A DNA stretch of 64,000 nucleotides from Pseudomonas duriflava (GCF_007830155.1 NZ_VLKY01000003.1:248001-312000); one strand, 5' to 3'. Counted from the first letter of the stretch, positions 54,552 through 63,616 are shown. Made by a program: numbers and translations. The notes: generated from the letters alone by a model not told the origin.

Positions 54552-56447
54552 TCAGGCACCTATTATGCCGCCATCGTCACGGGTAATGACCATGACCGAG
54601 GACCGTGGCCGGCCGTCGGGACGGTGCTCAGGGAATGTCGAGCCGCCTTCTTCGCCAGGGTGCTGGATATTGACGAACAGGCTACGCTGATCAGGCGAAA
54701 AGGTGATGCCGGTGACTTCGCAGCCAACTGGGCCGACCATGAACCGACGGATCTCCCCGGTGTCCGGATTGGCGCAGAGCATCTGGTTGTTGCCCATGCC
54801 GGCGTATTCACCCTTGTTACTGTCGTCGCCGTCGGTTAGTACCCACAGCCGGCCCGCGTCATCGAAGCCCAGGCCGTCAGGGCTGTTGAACATATTGTTG
54901 GCATTGATATTTTCGGAGCCGTCGTACGGGTCTTCCGGATGCACGGCCGGGTTGCCAGCCATCAGGAACAGGTCCCAGTCGAAGGTAGTCGCCAGCCCAT
55001 CGTCGCCGTGCTCGCGCCAGCGCAGGATCTGGCCGTAGAGGTTGTTGGCGCGCGGGTTAGGGCCGCCTACGGGCTGGCCTTCGCCGCCGCGCTTGCTGTT
55101 GTTGGTCAGGGTGCAGTAGACCTGACCATCCTTGGGGCTAACCGCAATCCATTCCGGCCGGTCCATTCGCGTCGCGCCTACTTTCGTACCAGCCAATCGG
55201 GCATGGATTAAAATATCGGCTTGGCTATTGAAGCCGTTCTCGGTGGTCAACCCATTTTTTCCGTGGGTCAGCTCAATCCATTGGCCGCGGCCTTTGGGAT
55301 GGTTAGCGTTGCCATCGCCCTCGTCGAATTTTGCAACGTACAGCGTGCCGTGATCGAGCAGGTCCCGATTGGCTTTGGGGGTGGCAGCATTGAAGCGGTC
55401 ACGGGTGATGAACTTATAGATGAACTCGCCGCGCTCGTCATCGCCCATGTACACCACTACGCGGCCGTCCCGCGTGGTTGCGAGGGCAGCATTTTCATGT
55501 TTGAAGCGGCCCAGGGCAGTGCGCTTGACCGGGGTGGAGGCTGGATCGAACGGATCGATCTCAACAACCCAGCCATGGCGGTTCAACTCGTTGGGAGTCT
55601 TGGCTATGTCGAAACGCGCATTGTGCAGATGCCAGTTATTGCCCTTGCTTTCTACGGTTACGCCATAGCGTTTCTGGGCAGCATTAAAGGTGATGGCGGC
55701 ATCTGTACTGCCAAAGCAGTCGGTGAAGTTTTCTTCGCAGGTCAGGTAGGTGCCCCAGGGCGTCTTGCCATTGGCGCAATTCTGGAAAGTGCCCAATACC
55801 TGGGTGCCGGTAGCGTCTGCCTCGGTCTTGAGCAAGTCGTGTCCTGCAGCCGGACCACTGATCCGGATCGGGGCGTTGCCGTGGATACGACGGTTGTATT
55901 CGGAGTCGCGCGCAAAATGCCATTGTCCATCGACGCGGCGCACCTCGATAACCGAAACACCTTCAGCCGCCAGCGCCTTGCGAACGTCATCGGCAGACTG
56001 GGGGGCTTTGCCATGGGGCAGAAGGTAGCGGTAGTTGGTGTATTCATTATTGATCGCCATGAGTGCCCGATCCGGATCGTTCGGGAAGGGGAAAAAGCTC
56101 ATGCCGTCATTGTTGTCGCCGAACTGGCGCTCCTGATCTTCAGCCGTATTGGTGCCGTCGTGCTTGAAGGCCGGTACGTCAGAGAACAGCGGCTCGCCCC
56201 AGCTGATGAGAACTGAAGCCCGATAGCCCGGTGGAACGATGACCGTATCCGCGGTGGAGGTCGGAATACTATCGAAACCCAGCAAGGTGCTACCGGAGGC
56301 TCGCGCTACGCTATCGGCGAGTACACTGCGGGACAATAGGTTGCCGCCCAGGAACAGGGCAGCGCCGCAGAGGGCGCCCGCTCCGATGAAACGGCGGCGG
56401 GACAGCCCAGCGAGGCGTTCGAGATCGGTCGGGGTATCGTAGGACAT
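54552..56447 (-). CDS. PhoX-family phosphatase, Tat-exported, copy 1
   Basis: 631 residues from ATG 56447, with GAGGAGA upstream. Tat signal peptide: LSRRRFIGAGALCGAALFLG (about 15-34). The body is a PhoX/DUF839 beta-propeller: KHDGTNTAEDQERQFGDNND, MAINNEYTNYRYLLP, WGTYLTCEENFTDCFGS, GDDERGEFIYKF and MDRPEWIAVSPKDGQVYCTL. PhoX is a calcium/iron alkaline phosphatase of the periplasm used in phosphate starvation. A Pho-box-like element lies 43 bp upstream. Tandem paralogue of the next gene. Confidence 0.85.
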   Translation of the reverse strand: MSYDTPTDLERLAGLSRRRFIGAGALCGAALFLGGNLLSRSVLADSVARASGSTLLGFDSIPTSTADTVIVPPGYRASVLISWGEPLFSDVPAFKHDGTNTAEDQERQFGDNNDGMSFFPFPNDPDRALMAINNEYTNYRYLLPHGKAPQSADDVRKALAAEGVSVIEVRRVDGQWHFARDSEYNRRIHGNAPIRISGPAAGHDLLKTEADATGTQVLGTFQNCANGKTPWGTYLTCEENFTDCFGSTDAAITFNAAQKRYGVTVESKGNNWHLHNARFDIAKTPNELNRHGWVVEIDPFDPASTPVKRTALGRFKHENAALATTRDGRVVVYMGDDERGEFIYKFITRDRFNAATPKANRDLLDHGTLYVAKFDEGDGNANHPKGRGQWIELTHGKNGLTTENGFNSQADILIHARLAGTKVGATRMDRPEWIAVSPKDGQVYCTLTNNSKRGGEGQPVGGPNPRANNLYGQILRWREHGDDGLATTFDWDLFLMAGNPAVHPEDPYDGSENINANNMFNSPDGLGFDDAGRLWVLTDGDDSNKGEYAGMGNNQMLCANPDTGEIRRFMVGPVGCEVTGITFSPDQRSLFVNIQHPGEEGGSTFPEHRPDGRPRSSVMVITRDDGGIIGA

Positions 56448-56489
56448 AGAGGTCTCCTCAAGGCGATGGCGCGACGCTAATCTTCTTTT

Positions 56490-56518
56490 ATGACGAAGTT
56501 GTGGCAAGGGTGTGACAG
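56490..56518 (-). promoter_or_regulatory. Pho-box-like element upstream of phoX copy 1
   Basis: Read on the minus strand: CTGTCAC, TTGCCAC and TCGTCAT, three heptamers each separated by four bases. This is the spacing and half-site form of PhoB boxes (CTGTCAT-N4 repeats). The first heptamer matches the consensus best. PhoB activation of the phosphatase gene is inferred. Confidence 0.55.
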
Positions 56519-56547
56519 TACATTGATTACCGTGTCGCAGACATGAA

Positions 56548-56571
56548 AAAGCCGGCGCGAGCGCCGGCTTT
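56548..56571 (-). terminator. Terminator after phoX copy 2
   Basis: AAAGCCGGCGC (56548-56558) pairs with GCGCCGGCTTT (56561-56571); on the minus strand it ends in TTTTT. It lies 17 bp past the stop of the upstream phoX-like gene and separates the two paralogues' transcripts. Confidence 0.8.
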
Positions 56572-56588
56572 CTTGGGCTTTTCGTGTA

Positions 56589-58541
56589 TCAGGCGCCGAT
56601 CACGCCGCCATCCCTGCGGGTAATTGCCAGTACCGTGGAGCGCGGCCGGCCGTTAGGCAGGTAGTCCGGGAACTGGCCGGTGGGGTGTTGAATACCAACG
56701 AACATGGTCCGGTAGTCTGGCGCAAAGGCCAGGCCGGTGACTTCACAGCCGGTCGGGCCGACCAGGAAGCGACGTACCTCTCCGGTATTCGGATCAGCGC
56801 ACAACATCTGGTTATTACCCATGCCGGCGTAGTCACCTTCGTTGCTGTCCTCGCCGTCGGTTTCAATCCACAGGCGACCGGACTCGTCGAAGCCCAGGCC
56901 GTCGGGGCTGTTGAACATGTTGTCGGCATTGATGTTTTCGGAGCCGTCGTACGGGTCTTCCGGATGCACGGCCGGGTTGCCCGCCATCAGGAACAGATCC
57001 CATTCAAAAGCTGTTGCGGAGGGATCTTTCTCTTCCCAGCGCAGGATCTGTCCGTAGATGTTGTTGGCACGCGGGTTCGGGCCATTGACCGGCATGTCGT
57101 CCGAGCCGCGCTTGCTATTGTTGGTCAATGTACAGAACACCTGACCATTGATCGGGCTGACTGCAATCCACTCAGGACGGTCCATGCGAGTAGCGCCCAC
57201 CTGGGTGCCGGCCAGACGTGCATGAATCAGTATTTCAGCCTGGTTGTTGAAGCCATTCGCGGCGGTCAGGCCGTTCTTGCCATGGGTCAGCTCGATCCAC
57301 TGGCCGCTGCCCTTGGGGTTGTTCACGTCACCGTCGCCATCATCGAACTTGGCGACATACAGCGTGCCATCGTCGAGAATATCGCGGTTGGCCTTGGGAT
57401 TATGCGGGTTGTAACGCTGACTGCTGACGAACTTATAGATGAACTCGCCACGCTCATCGTCGCCCATGTAAACCACAATACGGCCGTCGCGGGTGCTGGT
57501 GACCGCAGCGTTTTCATGCTTGAAGCGGCCCAGGGCGGTGCGCTTGACCGGCGTGGAGGTTGGGTCGAACGGATCGATCTCGACAACCCAGCCAAAATGG
57601 TTGGCCTCATTAGGGTCTTTTGACAGGTCGAAGCGTTCGTTGTACGGGAACCAGTTATTGCTGCTGGAGGCGGACAAGCCATAGCGCTTCTGCGCGGTTG
57701 TTAGCGTGATATTCGGATCGGTACTGCCAAAGCATCCATTGAAGTTTTCTTCGCAGGTCAGGTACGTGCCCCAGGGCGTCATGCCGTTGGCGCAGTTCTG
57801 GAAGGTGCCGCGGGCAGTTTTCCCGGTTGGATGTTCATTACTGCGCAGCCACGCGTGGCCTGCGGCTGGTCCCTGGATAGCCATGGGCACGTTACCGTGT
57901 ACACGACGGTTATAGCGAGAATCGCGCTTGAATACCCAGCGGCCCTTGCGTCGACGAACCTCGATGACCGTTACGCCCTCGGCCGCCAGGGCCTTGCGCA
58001 CGTCATCAGCCGACTGCGGCGTGCGGCCGTCTGGGAAAAGGTACTTATAATTGGTGTATTCATTATTGATCGCCATCAGGGCACGATCAGGATCGATACG
58101 GCCAAACTTGTTATAGAACGGGAAGAAACTCATACCATCGGTATTGTCCCCGAACTGGCGCTCCTGATCTTCAGCCGTGTTGGTGCCGTCGTGCTTGAAT
58201 TCCGGCACGCCATTGAACAGGGGATCACCCCAGCGGATCAACACATCGACGTCATAACCCGGCGGGACGACCACCTTGTCGGCCGTGGAGGCGGCCACGT
58301 TTCGGAAGCCCAGCAGGCTGCCGGTCGAGCCGTTGCGGCCTTTGCCACGTGCGGCCTGAGATACTTCGTTAGCCAGTACATTGCTTGATAGCAAGTTGCC
58401 GCCCAGGAACAGGGCTGCACCGCACAGGGCACCGGCCCCGATGAAGCTACGACGCTTCAGACTGGCGATACGCTCGAAATCGGTAGGGACATTATCATCG
58501 AGCAAGTCGACGTTCTGGTTGTTTTCGTTATTCAGGCTCAT
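56589..58541 (-). CDS. PhoX-family phosphatase, Tat-exported, copy 2
   Basis: 650 residues from ATG 58541, with GGAG six bases upstream. Tat signal SLKRRSFIGAGALCGAALFL. It matches copy 1 almost throughout (KHDGTNTAEDQERQFGDN, GTYLTCEENFNGCFGSTDPN, GDDERGEFIYKF, DPYDGSENINADNMFNSPDG), with a longer N-terminus and small loops added. The two arose by tandem duplication and each has its own terminator; a Pho box as clear as that of copy 1 was not seen here, so they may be regulated differently. Confidence 0.85.
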   Translation of the reverse strand: MSLNNENNQNVDLLDDNVPTDFERIASLKRRSFIGAGALCGAALFLGGNLLSSNVLANEVSQAARGKGRNGSTGSLLGFRNVAASTADKVVVPPGYDVDVLIRWGDPLFNGVPEFKHDGTNTAEDQERQFGDNTDGMSFFPFYNKFGRIDPDRALMAINNEYTNYKYLFPDGRTPQSADDVRKALAAEGVTVIEVRRRKGRWVFKRDSRYNRRVHGNVPMAIQGPAAGHAWLRSNEHPTGKTARGTFQNCANGMTPWGTYLTCEENFNGCFGSTDPNITLTTAQKRYGLSASSSNNWFPYNERFDLSKDPNEANHFGWVVEIDPFDPTSTPVKRTALGRFKHENAAVTSTRDGRIVVYMGDDERGEFIYKFVSSQRYNPHNPKANRDILDDGTLYVAKFDDGDGDVNNPKGSGQWIELTHGKNGLTAANGFNNQAEILIHARLAGTQVGATRMDRPEWIAVSPINGQVFCTLTNNSKRGSDDMPVNGPNPRANNIYGQILRWEEKDPSATAFEWDLFLMAGNPAVHPEDPYDGSENINADNMFNSPDGLGFDESGRLWIETDGEDSNEGDYAGMGNNQMLCADPNTGEVRRFLVGPTGCEVTGLAFAPDYRTMFVGIQHPTGQFPDYLPNGRPRSTVLAITRRDGGVIGA

Positions 58542-58698
58542 CAGGCGCTCCTTACGGATGGGCAGCACAAAACCTTGTCGATATCGCGGGCCATCCTTGT
58601 AAGGCGGTGGGCTGGCCGGCTCGACGGAATAGATGACCGAAAGGTTCTGTGGCTGCTAGGACGGTTCGCCAGAGAAGGTAATGTGGCTTTATGACGTC

Positions 58699-58738
58699 AG
58701 CGTTTCAGTCAGCGTGTCATCCGTCTGACCGAAACGCT
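58699..58738. repeat. Imperfect long palindrome between modB and phoX copy 2
   Basis: AGCGTTTC-a-GTCAG (58699-58712) pairs with CTGAC-c-GAAACGCT (58725-58738), 12-nt loop. It lies upstream of phoX copy 2 and downstream of modB. It could be an operator, a terminator or a weak PhoB site (see rejected items). Confidence 0.45.
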
Positions 58739-58805
58739 TTGCAAGGCGCCTCACATTTCCAGGCTTTTGAGGTGGGTAGTTTCATCAAACGGTAATATTA
58801 AGTGC

Positions 58806-59522
58806 TTAAGGTCTTGCGCCGCTTATTCTCAGCGCTGAATAAGGGCGATTGCCGCCCTGACCATAAACGAACAAGAGAACCAGGAACGATAGGACCAGCA
58901 GAAAGCCGGCCAGTCGGTGTGCATCGGCATAGCGCAGCGCTTCGACGTGCTGGAAGATGGCGATAGAGACCACCTGTGTTTGCCCTGGGATGCTGCCGCC
59001 AAGCATCAGCACTACACCAAACTCACCTAGCGTATGGGCAAATGCCAGGCTGGCGGCTACCAGCAGGCCGCGGCGTAGCAAGGGAAGCGTTACGCGGTAG
59101 AACCGCTCCAATCGACCGCAGCCTAGCGTGGCGGCCGCTTCCAGCAGGCGCGGATCGATCTCGCGAAAGGCTACGGTTAGCGGTTGTACTACGAACGGCA
59201 GGGAGTAGATGCAAGAGCCCATGACCAAGCCTGCAAAACTGAACGGCAAAGGATGCCCGAACAGGGACGTCCAACCCTGGCCTAGAAGTGAGTCGGGTGC
59301 AAAGATCACCAGCAAATAAAAACCCAGCACCGTAGGCGGCAACACCAGAGGCAGAGCAATCACGGCATCTAGTGCCTGACGTAGGCGAGTTTGTTTACGG
59401 ACTCGCCAAGCCGCCAGCGGAAGGCCGATCAGAGTCAGCAGCGCCGTGGACAGCGCGGCAAGCTTGAGCGTCAGGACCAGAGCCTGCCAATCGCCTTCAC
59501 TCAGCAGCACAGCCAGACTCAC
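58806..59522 (-). CDS. modB: Molybdate ABC transporter permease
   Basis: 238 residues with a GTG start at 59522 (GTG 59510 also possible), overlapping the modA end by 26 bp. Five or so membrane helices and the ABC coupling loop EAAATLGCGRLERFYRVTLP; the block FGHPLPFSFAGLVMGSCIYS is typical of ModB. It imports molybdate with ModA and an ATPase. The ATPase gene modC does not follow: the next gene on this strand is a phoX paralogue, so modC must be elsewhere or lost. Confidence 0.88.
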   Translation of the reverse strand: MSLAVLLSEGDWQALVLTLKLAALSTALLTLIGLPLAAWRVRKQTRLRQALDAVIALPLVLPPTVLGFYLLVIFAPDSLLGQGWTSLFGHPLPFSFAGLVMGSCIYSLPFVVQPLTVAFREIDPRLLEAAATLGCGRLERFYRVTLPLLRRGLLVAASLAFAHTLGEFGVVLMLGGSIPGQTQVVSIAIFQHVEALRYADAHRLAGFLLVLSFLVLLFVYGQGGNRPYSALRISGARP

Positions 59523-60243
59523 TGGGTAGCGAATAACCGGCCTTGTGCAACGTGTCCTTTTGCGTATCGAAGAACGCGGCGAAGCGCTCAGCAGCAGGAC
59601 GTTGATCACCTTGAGCCAAGATGACACGCTTTTGCACGAGGGGATCGTAGAGCGTAGCGTCGAGGATAATGTATTGCGTCTCAGGAATTTGTCCGGCTTT
59701 CAGCTGGCTCAGCGCCACGAAGCCGCCCTGTGCGCTGCCCGCCTTGATAAAGTTAAAGGTCTGGCCGATGTCCTGGCCGTAAGCCAGACGTGGTTTTACG
59801 ATGGGCAACTCACCGCTTCGATCCAATGCCTGCAATGCCGCCGCGCCGTAAGGGGCCGTTTCCGGATTCGCCATGACGACCCGATTCAGCGGCAGGTTAT
59901 GGATGTCGGGTGCGCCCTTGGTTTGCCAGAGCGCAAGCTGTCCGCAGGCATAGGTACGACTGGCCTCACCTTTACCGGCCGCCGCCAGTTTGTCGGGGCG
60001 GATCGCATCGGCCGAATAAAAGAGATCAAAAGGGGCGCCGCGTTGGATCTGTTCGAAAAATGCTCCGCTGGACCCCCCGGCCAGTTGGACCTTTGTTCCG
60101 GTTTGCTTTTCGTATTCCGTGCTGATCTGTTGCATGACGGGCAGCAGATTGGCAGCAACAGCAATACGCAAAGGCTCGGCCGCCTGGACACTACTGCAAG
60201 CAATAAAGGCGGTAAGGATGGCGGAGCAGAGTCGTTTCTTCAC
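59497..60243 (-). CDS. modA: Molybdate-binding periplasmic protein
   Basis: 248 residues, GTG start at 60243 with AAGGA upstream. Sec signal peptide (ILTAFIACSSVQA). Mature protein has the ModA blocks LRIAVAANLLPVMQQISTEY, LAGGSSGAFFEQIQRGAPFD, NPETAPYGAAALQAL and ILDATLYDPLVQKRVIL. It captures molybdate and hands it to ModB. Middle gene of modE-modA-modB, 13 bp after modE. Confidence 0.92.
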   Translation of the reverse strand: MKKRLCSAILTAFIACSSVQAAEPLRIAVAANLLPVMQQISTEYEKQTGTKVQLAGGSSGAFFEQIQRGAPFDLFYSADAIRPDKLAAAGKGEASRTYACGQLALWQTKGAPDIHNLPLNRVVMANPETAPYGAAALQALDRSGELPIVKPRLAYGQDIGQTFNFIKAGSAQGGFVALSQLKAGQIPETQYIILDATLYDPLVQKRVILAQGDQRPAAERFAAFFDTQKDTLHKAGYSLPSESGCAAE

Positions 60244-60256
60244 GAAAAGTCCTTGG

Positions 60257-61003
60257 TTAGAGAGGCGAGCCCAGCAAGACCTGATCGGGGGCAAAGCAGG
60301 CGGTCAGGTCCTGGCCTGGTAAGGGATTCAAGGGTGTGTTTTCTGGTAGCAGCACGCATAAGGTTTGCCCGTTGGGTAAGGTCAGGCGTAACTCGGCAGG
60401 CCCAGCCTCGGCCGGCGTGACACTATCGACCCGCCCCCGTAAGGCATTGGGTGTAGCGGCAGGCACCTGTTCATGAAGGGTCAGCCAGGACGCCTTGATG
60501 AGCACGATGACGTTACGGCCCGGTGCCAGGTTCAGGCGCTCAGTGCTTTCATGGGTAATACGGGCCTGGACGGGCAGGGGGCCGGGCAGATTAATGGCGA
60601 TCAGATCGTTATGGCCTTGAGGGGTGATCGAGACGACTTCGCCATGCAGTTGGTTGCGTGCACTGGTCTGCAGCATCAGGCGATTCAACCGGTCCAGATC
60701 TTCCGCTTGGCCAACGCTGCCCAATACTGTGGCGCTCAAGGCTTCAAGCCGCCGATAAAGGGTTAACAGGCGCTCACCTTCAAGGGTTAACCGGGCTCCG
60801 CCGCCACCCTTGCCTCCGACACTACGTGCTACCAATGGCTGGCCGGCCAGGTTGTTGAGCTCGTCAATGGCATCCCAGGCAGCCTTGTAGCTCAGCCCAG
60901 CCGCTTTTGCCGCACGGGTTATCGAACCTTGCTCGGCAATCTGGGCCAATAGGGCAATACGCTGCGGGCGGCGGGTCACGTGTTGAGCAAGAGGACTGAG
61001 CAT
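60257..61003 (-). CDS. modE: Molybdate-responsive regulator ModE
   Basis: 248 residues from ATG 61003. N-terminal winged HTH (about 8-75: RIALLAQIAEQGSITRAAKA, GLSYKAAWDAIDELNN) with the GGKGGGGARLT wing, then two MOP/TOBE molybdate-binding domains (about 110-175: SARNQLHGEVVSITPQG; and about 180-245). Represses the mod operon when molybdate is plentiful. A ModE-type palindrome directly precedes the start, so autoregulation is likely. Confidence 0.92.
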   Translation of the reverse strand: MLSPLAQHVTRRPQRIALLAQIAEQGSITRAAKAAGLSYKAAWDAIDELNNLAGQPLVARSVGGKGGGGARLTLEGERLLTLYRRLEALSATVLGSVGQAEDLDRLNRLMLQTSARNQLHGEVVSITPQGHNDLIAINLPGPLPVQARITHESTERLNLAPGRNVIVLIKASWLTLHEQVPAATPNALRGRVDSVTPAEAGPAELRLTLPNGQTLCVLLPENTPLNPLPGQDLTACFAPDQVLLGSPL

Positions 61004-61007
61004 AAGT

Positions 61008-61031
61008 CGGAATATAAAAAAGTATATAGCG
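61008..61031 (-). promoter_or_regulatory. ModE operator candidate
   Basis: CGGAATATA (61008-61016), six-base spacer, TATATAGCG (61023-61031). The arms match each other at 7 of 9 positions and have the same spacing as the E. coli ModE site (TATA-rich arms with N6 between). It lies 4 bp upstream of the modE start, so bound ModE would block transcription of modE-modA-modB. Confidence 0.65.
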
Positions 61032-61092
61032 CCAGTGTAAGCGTGCCGATGCGATGCTGGCAAGGCTCTGGAGCGGGACTGAATACAGCCGA

Positions 61093-61830
61093 TTAATCGC
61101 CGGGCCGGGGCGTTCGCGCTAGGCAATAAACATCTACCCGTAGTGCGCCCTCACGACGGAGCAGGCGCGCTAGGGCTTCGGCCGTGGCACCTGTGGTCAG
61201 TACGTCATCCACCAGAGCGATATGCCGGTTACGGATCACCTTGGCATCATGCACTTCAAAAGCCTCTCGTAGGTTGCGCCAGCGTTGGGCTGCATCCAGC
61301 CCTTGTTGTGCGGGTGTGTCCTGAGTGCGCTGCAGCGCCTGGTCGGCTATGGGAATGCCAAGCGGCTTGCCAATCCAGTGGGCCAGCATAGCCGCCTGGT
61401 TGTAGCCTCGCTGACGCTGCCGTTTCTTAGTTAACGGAACGGGAATCAGCAGTGAGGGGCGGGGTGCGCCTTCATCAAAGGCGTGCAGCAAATGCCTTGC
61501 CTGCAAATCGGCCAGTAGCCTTCCAAGAGGCCACTGCCGACGATGCTTGAAGCGGTTGATGGCGCTATCCAAGGGAAAGCCATACCGCCACGGTGCCTCG
61601 ACCCGCTCGAACGCTGGCGGCTTTTTAAGACAGGCCCCACAGGCCAGCCCTTGCGTAGCCAGGGGGATCGCACAAACCGAACACTGTGAGCCCAACCAGG
61701 GTAGATCGGTTTCGCAGCCATGGCAGAGCGATAGGCGAGAGGCGGTCTGCCCCCCGCAGAACAGGCAACTTGAATGGATGTGTAACCAACCGGGGCGAAG
61801 GGATAAAAGAAAGGGAGCGAGTCGATTCAT
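61093..61830 (-). CDS. comF: ComF-family phosphoribosyltransferase-like protein
   Basis: 245 residues. N-terminal zinc-binding cysteines (CLFCGG, CHGC, CSVC, CGAC; about 22-70) followed by a phosphoribosyltransferase fold with IALVDDVLTTGATAEALARL (about 205-224). The family takes part in DNA uptake by naturally competent bacteria; in others the role is unknown. In Pseudomonas it is commonly found beside the bio operon, as here. Confidence 0.9.
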   Translation of the reverse strand: MNRLAPFLLSLRPGWLHIHSSCLFCGGQTASRLSLCHGCETDLPWLGSQCSVCAIPLATQGLACGACLKKPPAFERVEAPWRYGFPLDSAINRFKHRRQWPLGRLLADLQARHLLHAFDEGAPRPSLLIPVPLTKKRQRQRGYNQAAMLAHWIGKPLGIPIADQALQRTQDTPAQQGLDAAQRWRNLREAFEVHDAKVIRNRHIALVDDVLTTGATAEALARLLRREGALRVDVYCLARTPRPGD

Positions 61831-61906
61831 GAGGGCATCCTTGCCATAAGTGCCGATACTGTGCGTGGGAACACAGCCCGGCTCAAGTACCCCCCGACGA
61901 AGATGA

Positions 61907-61926
61907 GCGCGCCGTCTCGGACGCGC
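61907..61926 (-). terminator. Short hairpin after the small membrane-protein gene
   Basis: GCGCG-CCG (61907-61914) pairs with CGG-(A)-CGCGC (61918-61926) with one bulged A. It lies just past the minus-strand stop at 61936. No T run. Confidence 0.4.
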
Positions 61927-61935
61927 CCGAAAAGA

Positions 61936-62229
61936 TCAGCGGATCAGCCAGCTCATGACCATCAGGCCCAGCACCAGCCAGATCACCCCGCCCACGATAG
62001 AGCGGCGCATAAAGGCCCGTACGGCCGCATAGAGTAGGATCAGACCGACGACCAAGACAACAAAACTGATGTAGGAATCGTCCATACCAATGGCGCGAGC
62101 CATGCCTTGAAGAAAATCATGAACGGCATCGCCAATGCCGCCTAGTACGCCACTGAACACATCAATGATGAAGCGGATGACGCTTCCCAGCGCCTGGCCC
62201 AGCCAATCGAAAAACCCTTCGGTACGCAT
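61936..62229 (-). CDS. Small membrane protein of unknown function
   Basis: 97 residues. An amphipathic glycine-rich first half (LGQALGSVIRFIIDVFSGVL, GGIGDAVHDFLQGM) and two hydrophobic helices in the second half (SFVVLVVGLILLYAAVRAF and GGVIWLVLGLMVMSWLI). No family recognised. Divergent from bioB across 288 bp. Composition and codon use look natural, so I take it as a real gene. Confidence 0.6.
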   Translation of the reverse strand: MRTEGFFDWLGQALGSVIRFIIDVFSGVLGGIGDAVHDFLQGMARAIGMDDSYISFVVLVVGLILLYAAVRAFMRRSIVGGVIWLVLGLMVMSWLIR

Positions 62230-62434
62230 AGGTATTCCCTTGTAATAACTTAATCCCTTGGAGCGCTTAAAAAGAGCTGGGTTCGCGGCCGTGCTGCTTA
62301 TCGCTTGGGCAGGCGATCCTGCTCACATATTTGTTTCCCTGGAGGGATACCCATAAGCCGCAGTCAGGTGTCCCAGGAAAAGCCTTTAGTCAAAAGCATT
62401 GAAAAATTAAGGGAATTGTATATTTATTGATCAG

Positions 62435-62466
62435 ATGTAAACCTGGGTATCGAATAAAGTTGACGG
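62435..62466 (+). promoter_or_regulatory. BirA-type operator candidate upstream of bioB
   Basis: ATGTAAACC (62435-62443) matches 8 of 9 bases of the left BirA half-site TTGTAAACC. After 14 bp comes AGTTGACGG (62458-62466), only 5 of 9 to the right half-site GGTTTACAA. The spacing agrees with known sites; the weak right arm makes this tentative. It is 51 bp before the bioB ATG. Confidence 0.35.
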
Positions 62467-62517
62467 CAATTATCCGTGCTGCCCAGCAGCCGTCTTTTTA
62501 TACCGAAGGATTGAGCC

Positions 62518-63567
62518 ATGAGCGCTACCGCTACGCGTCACGACTGGACCCTTGCCGACGTCCGTGCTCTGTTCGAGCTGCCGTTCAACGACCTGCTTTT
62601 CCAGGCGCAGACGGTTCACCGTCAGCACTTCGACCCCAACCGTGTACAGGTCTCCACGCTGCTCTCCATCAAGACCGGTGCCTGCCCGGAGGACTGCAAA
62701 TACTGTCCGCAGTCCGGTCACTACAACACGGGGCTGGACAAAGAAAAGCTGATGGAAGTGGAGAAGGTGCTCAAAGCGGCAGAAGAAGCCAAGGCCATCG
62801 GCTCGACCCGTTTCTGCATGGGCGCGGCGTGGAAGCATCCTTCTGCCAAGGATATGCCTTACGTGCTGCAGATGGTCAAGGGCGTGAAGGCGCTGGGCCT
62901 GGAAACCTGCATGACGCTGGGCAAGCTCGACCGTGAGCAGACTCAGGCTCTGGCCGAGGCCGGTCTGGATTATTACAACCATAACCTGGACACCTCGCCG
63001 GAGTACTACGGCAATATCATTACCACGCGCACCTACGCGGATCGCCTGGAAACATTGTCTTATGTGCGCGACGCAGGCATGAAGATCTGCTCCGGTGGCA
63101 TCCTGGGTATGGGCGAGTCCGTTGACGACCGTGCAGGCCTTCTGATCCAACTGGCCAACCTGCCCGAGCATCCTGAATCCGTCCCGATCAATATGTTGGT
63201 CAAGGTGAAAGGCACTCCGCTGGCCGAGGAGAAGGATGTCGACCCGTTCGATTTCATCCGTACCCTGGCTGTAGCGCGGATCATGATGCCTAAGTCCCAT
63301 GTACGGCTGTCTGCTGGCCGTGAGCAGATGAACGAGCAGATGCAGTCCCTGGCGTTTTTTGCCGGCGCGAACTCCATCTTCTACGGTGAGAAGTTGTTGA
63401 CCACCGGTAACCCGCAGGCCGAAAAGGACATGCTCCTGTTCAAGCGCTTGGGCATCAAGCCGGAAGAGCGGGAAGAGCATGACGACGAAGTTCACCAGGC
63501 TGCCATCGAGCAGGCTTTGATTGAGCAGAAAAATTCCGCCTTGTTCTACGATGCGGCGTCGGCCTAA
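62518..63567 (+). CDS. bioB: Biotin synthase
   Basis: 349 residues. Radical SAM enzyme that inserts sulfur into dethiobiotin in the last step of biotin synthesis. The radical-SAM cluster motif is [12 protein letters not shown] with Cys56, Cys60 and Cys63. Other blocks: [50 protein letters not shown] and [20 protein letters not shown]. First gene of the bio operon; bioF follows after 70 bp with an intervening hairpin. Confidence 0.95.
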   Translation: MSATATRHDWTLADVRALFELPFNDLLFQAQTVHRQHFDPNRVQVSTLLSIKTGACPEDCKYCPQSGHYNTGLDKEKLMEVEKVLKAAEEAKAIGSTRFCMGAAWKHPSAKDMPYVLQMVKGVKALGLETCMTLGKLDREQTQALAEAGLDYYNHNLDTSPEYYGNIITTRTYADRLETLSYVRDAGMKICSGGILGMGESVDDRAGLLIQLANLPEHPESVPINMLVKVKGTPLAEEKDVDPFDFIRTLAVARIMMPKSHVRLSAGREQMNEQMQSLAFFAGANSIFYGEKLLTTGNPQAEKDMLLFKRLGIKPEEREEHDDEVHQAAIEQALIEQKNSALFYDAASA

Positions 63568-63591
63568 GCACTTATGGCTGGCTGAATAGAG

Positions 63592-63616
63592 TGGATAGCC
63601 CGATATGGGCTATCCA
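63592..63616 (+). terminator. Hairpin between bioB and bioF
   Basis: TGGATAGCCC (63592-63601) pairs perfectly with GGGCTATCCA (63607-63616), 5-nt loop. No T run follows, so it may lower rather than stop transcription into bioF, or protect the bioB message. Confidence 0.5.

Noticed and set aside
55221-56216. 331-codon plus-strand open frame opposite phoX copy 1
   Set aside because: It is antisense to a protein with clear PhoX motifs and a Tat signal; it appears because of GC-rich codon bias. The same holds for the 312-codon frame at 56685-57623.
58691-58719. Second possible Pho box upstream of phoX copy 2
   Set aside because: Minus-strand heptamers CTGAAAC and ACGTCAT have the right spacing but match the consensus poorly and lie 150 bp from the start, within a palindrome.
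62470-63495. 341-codon minus-strand open frame opposite bioB
   Set aside because: Complete antisense of biotin synthase with no motif or ribosome site of its own.
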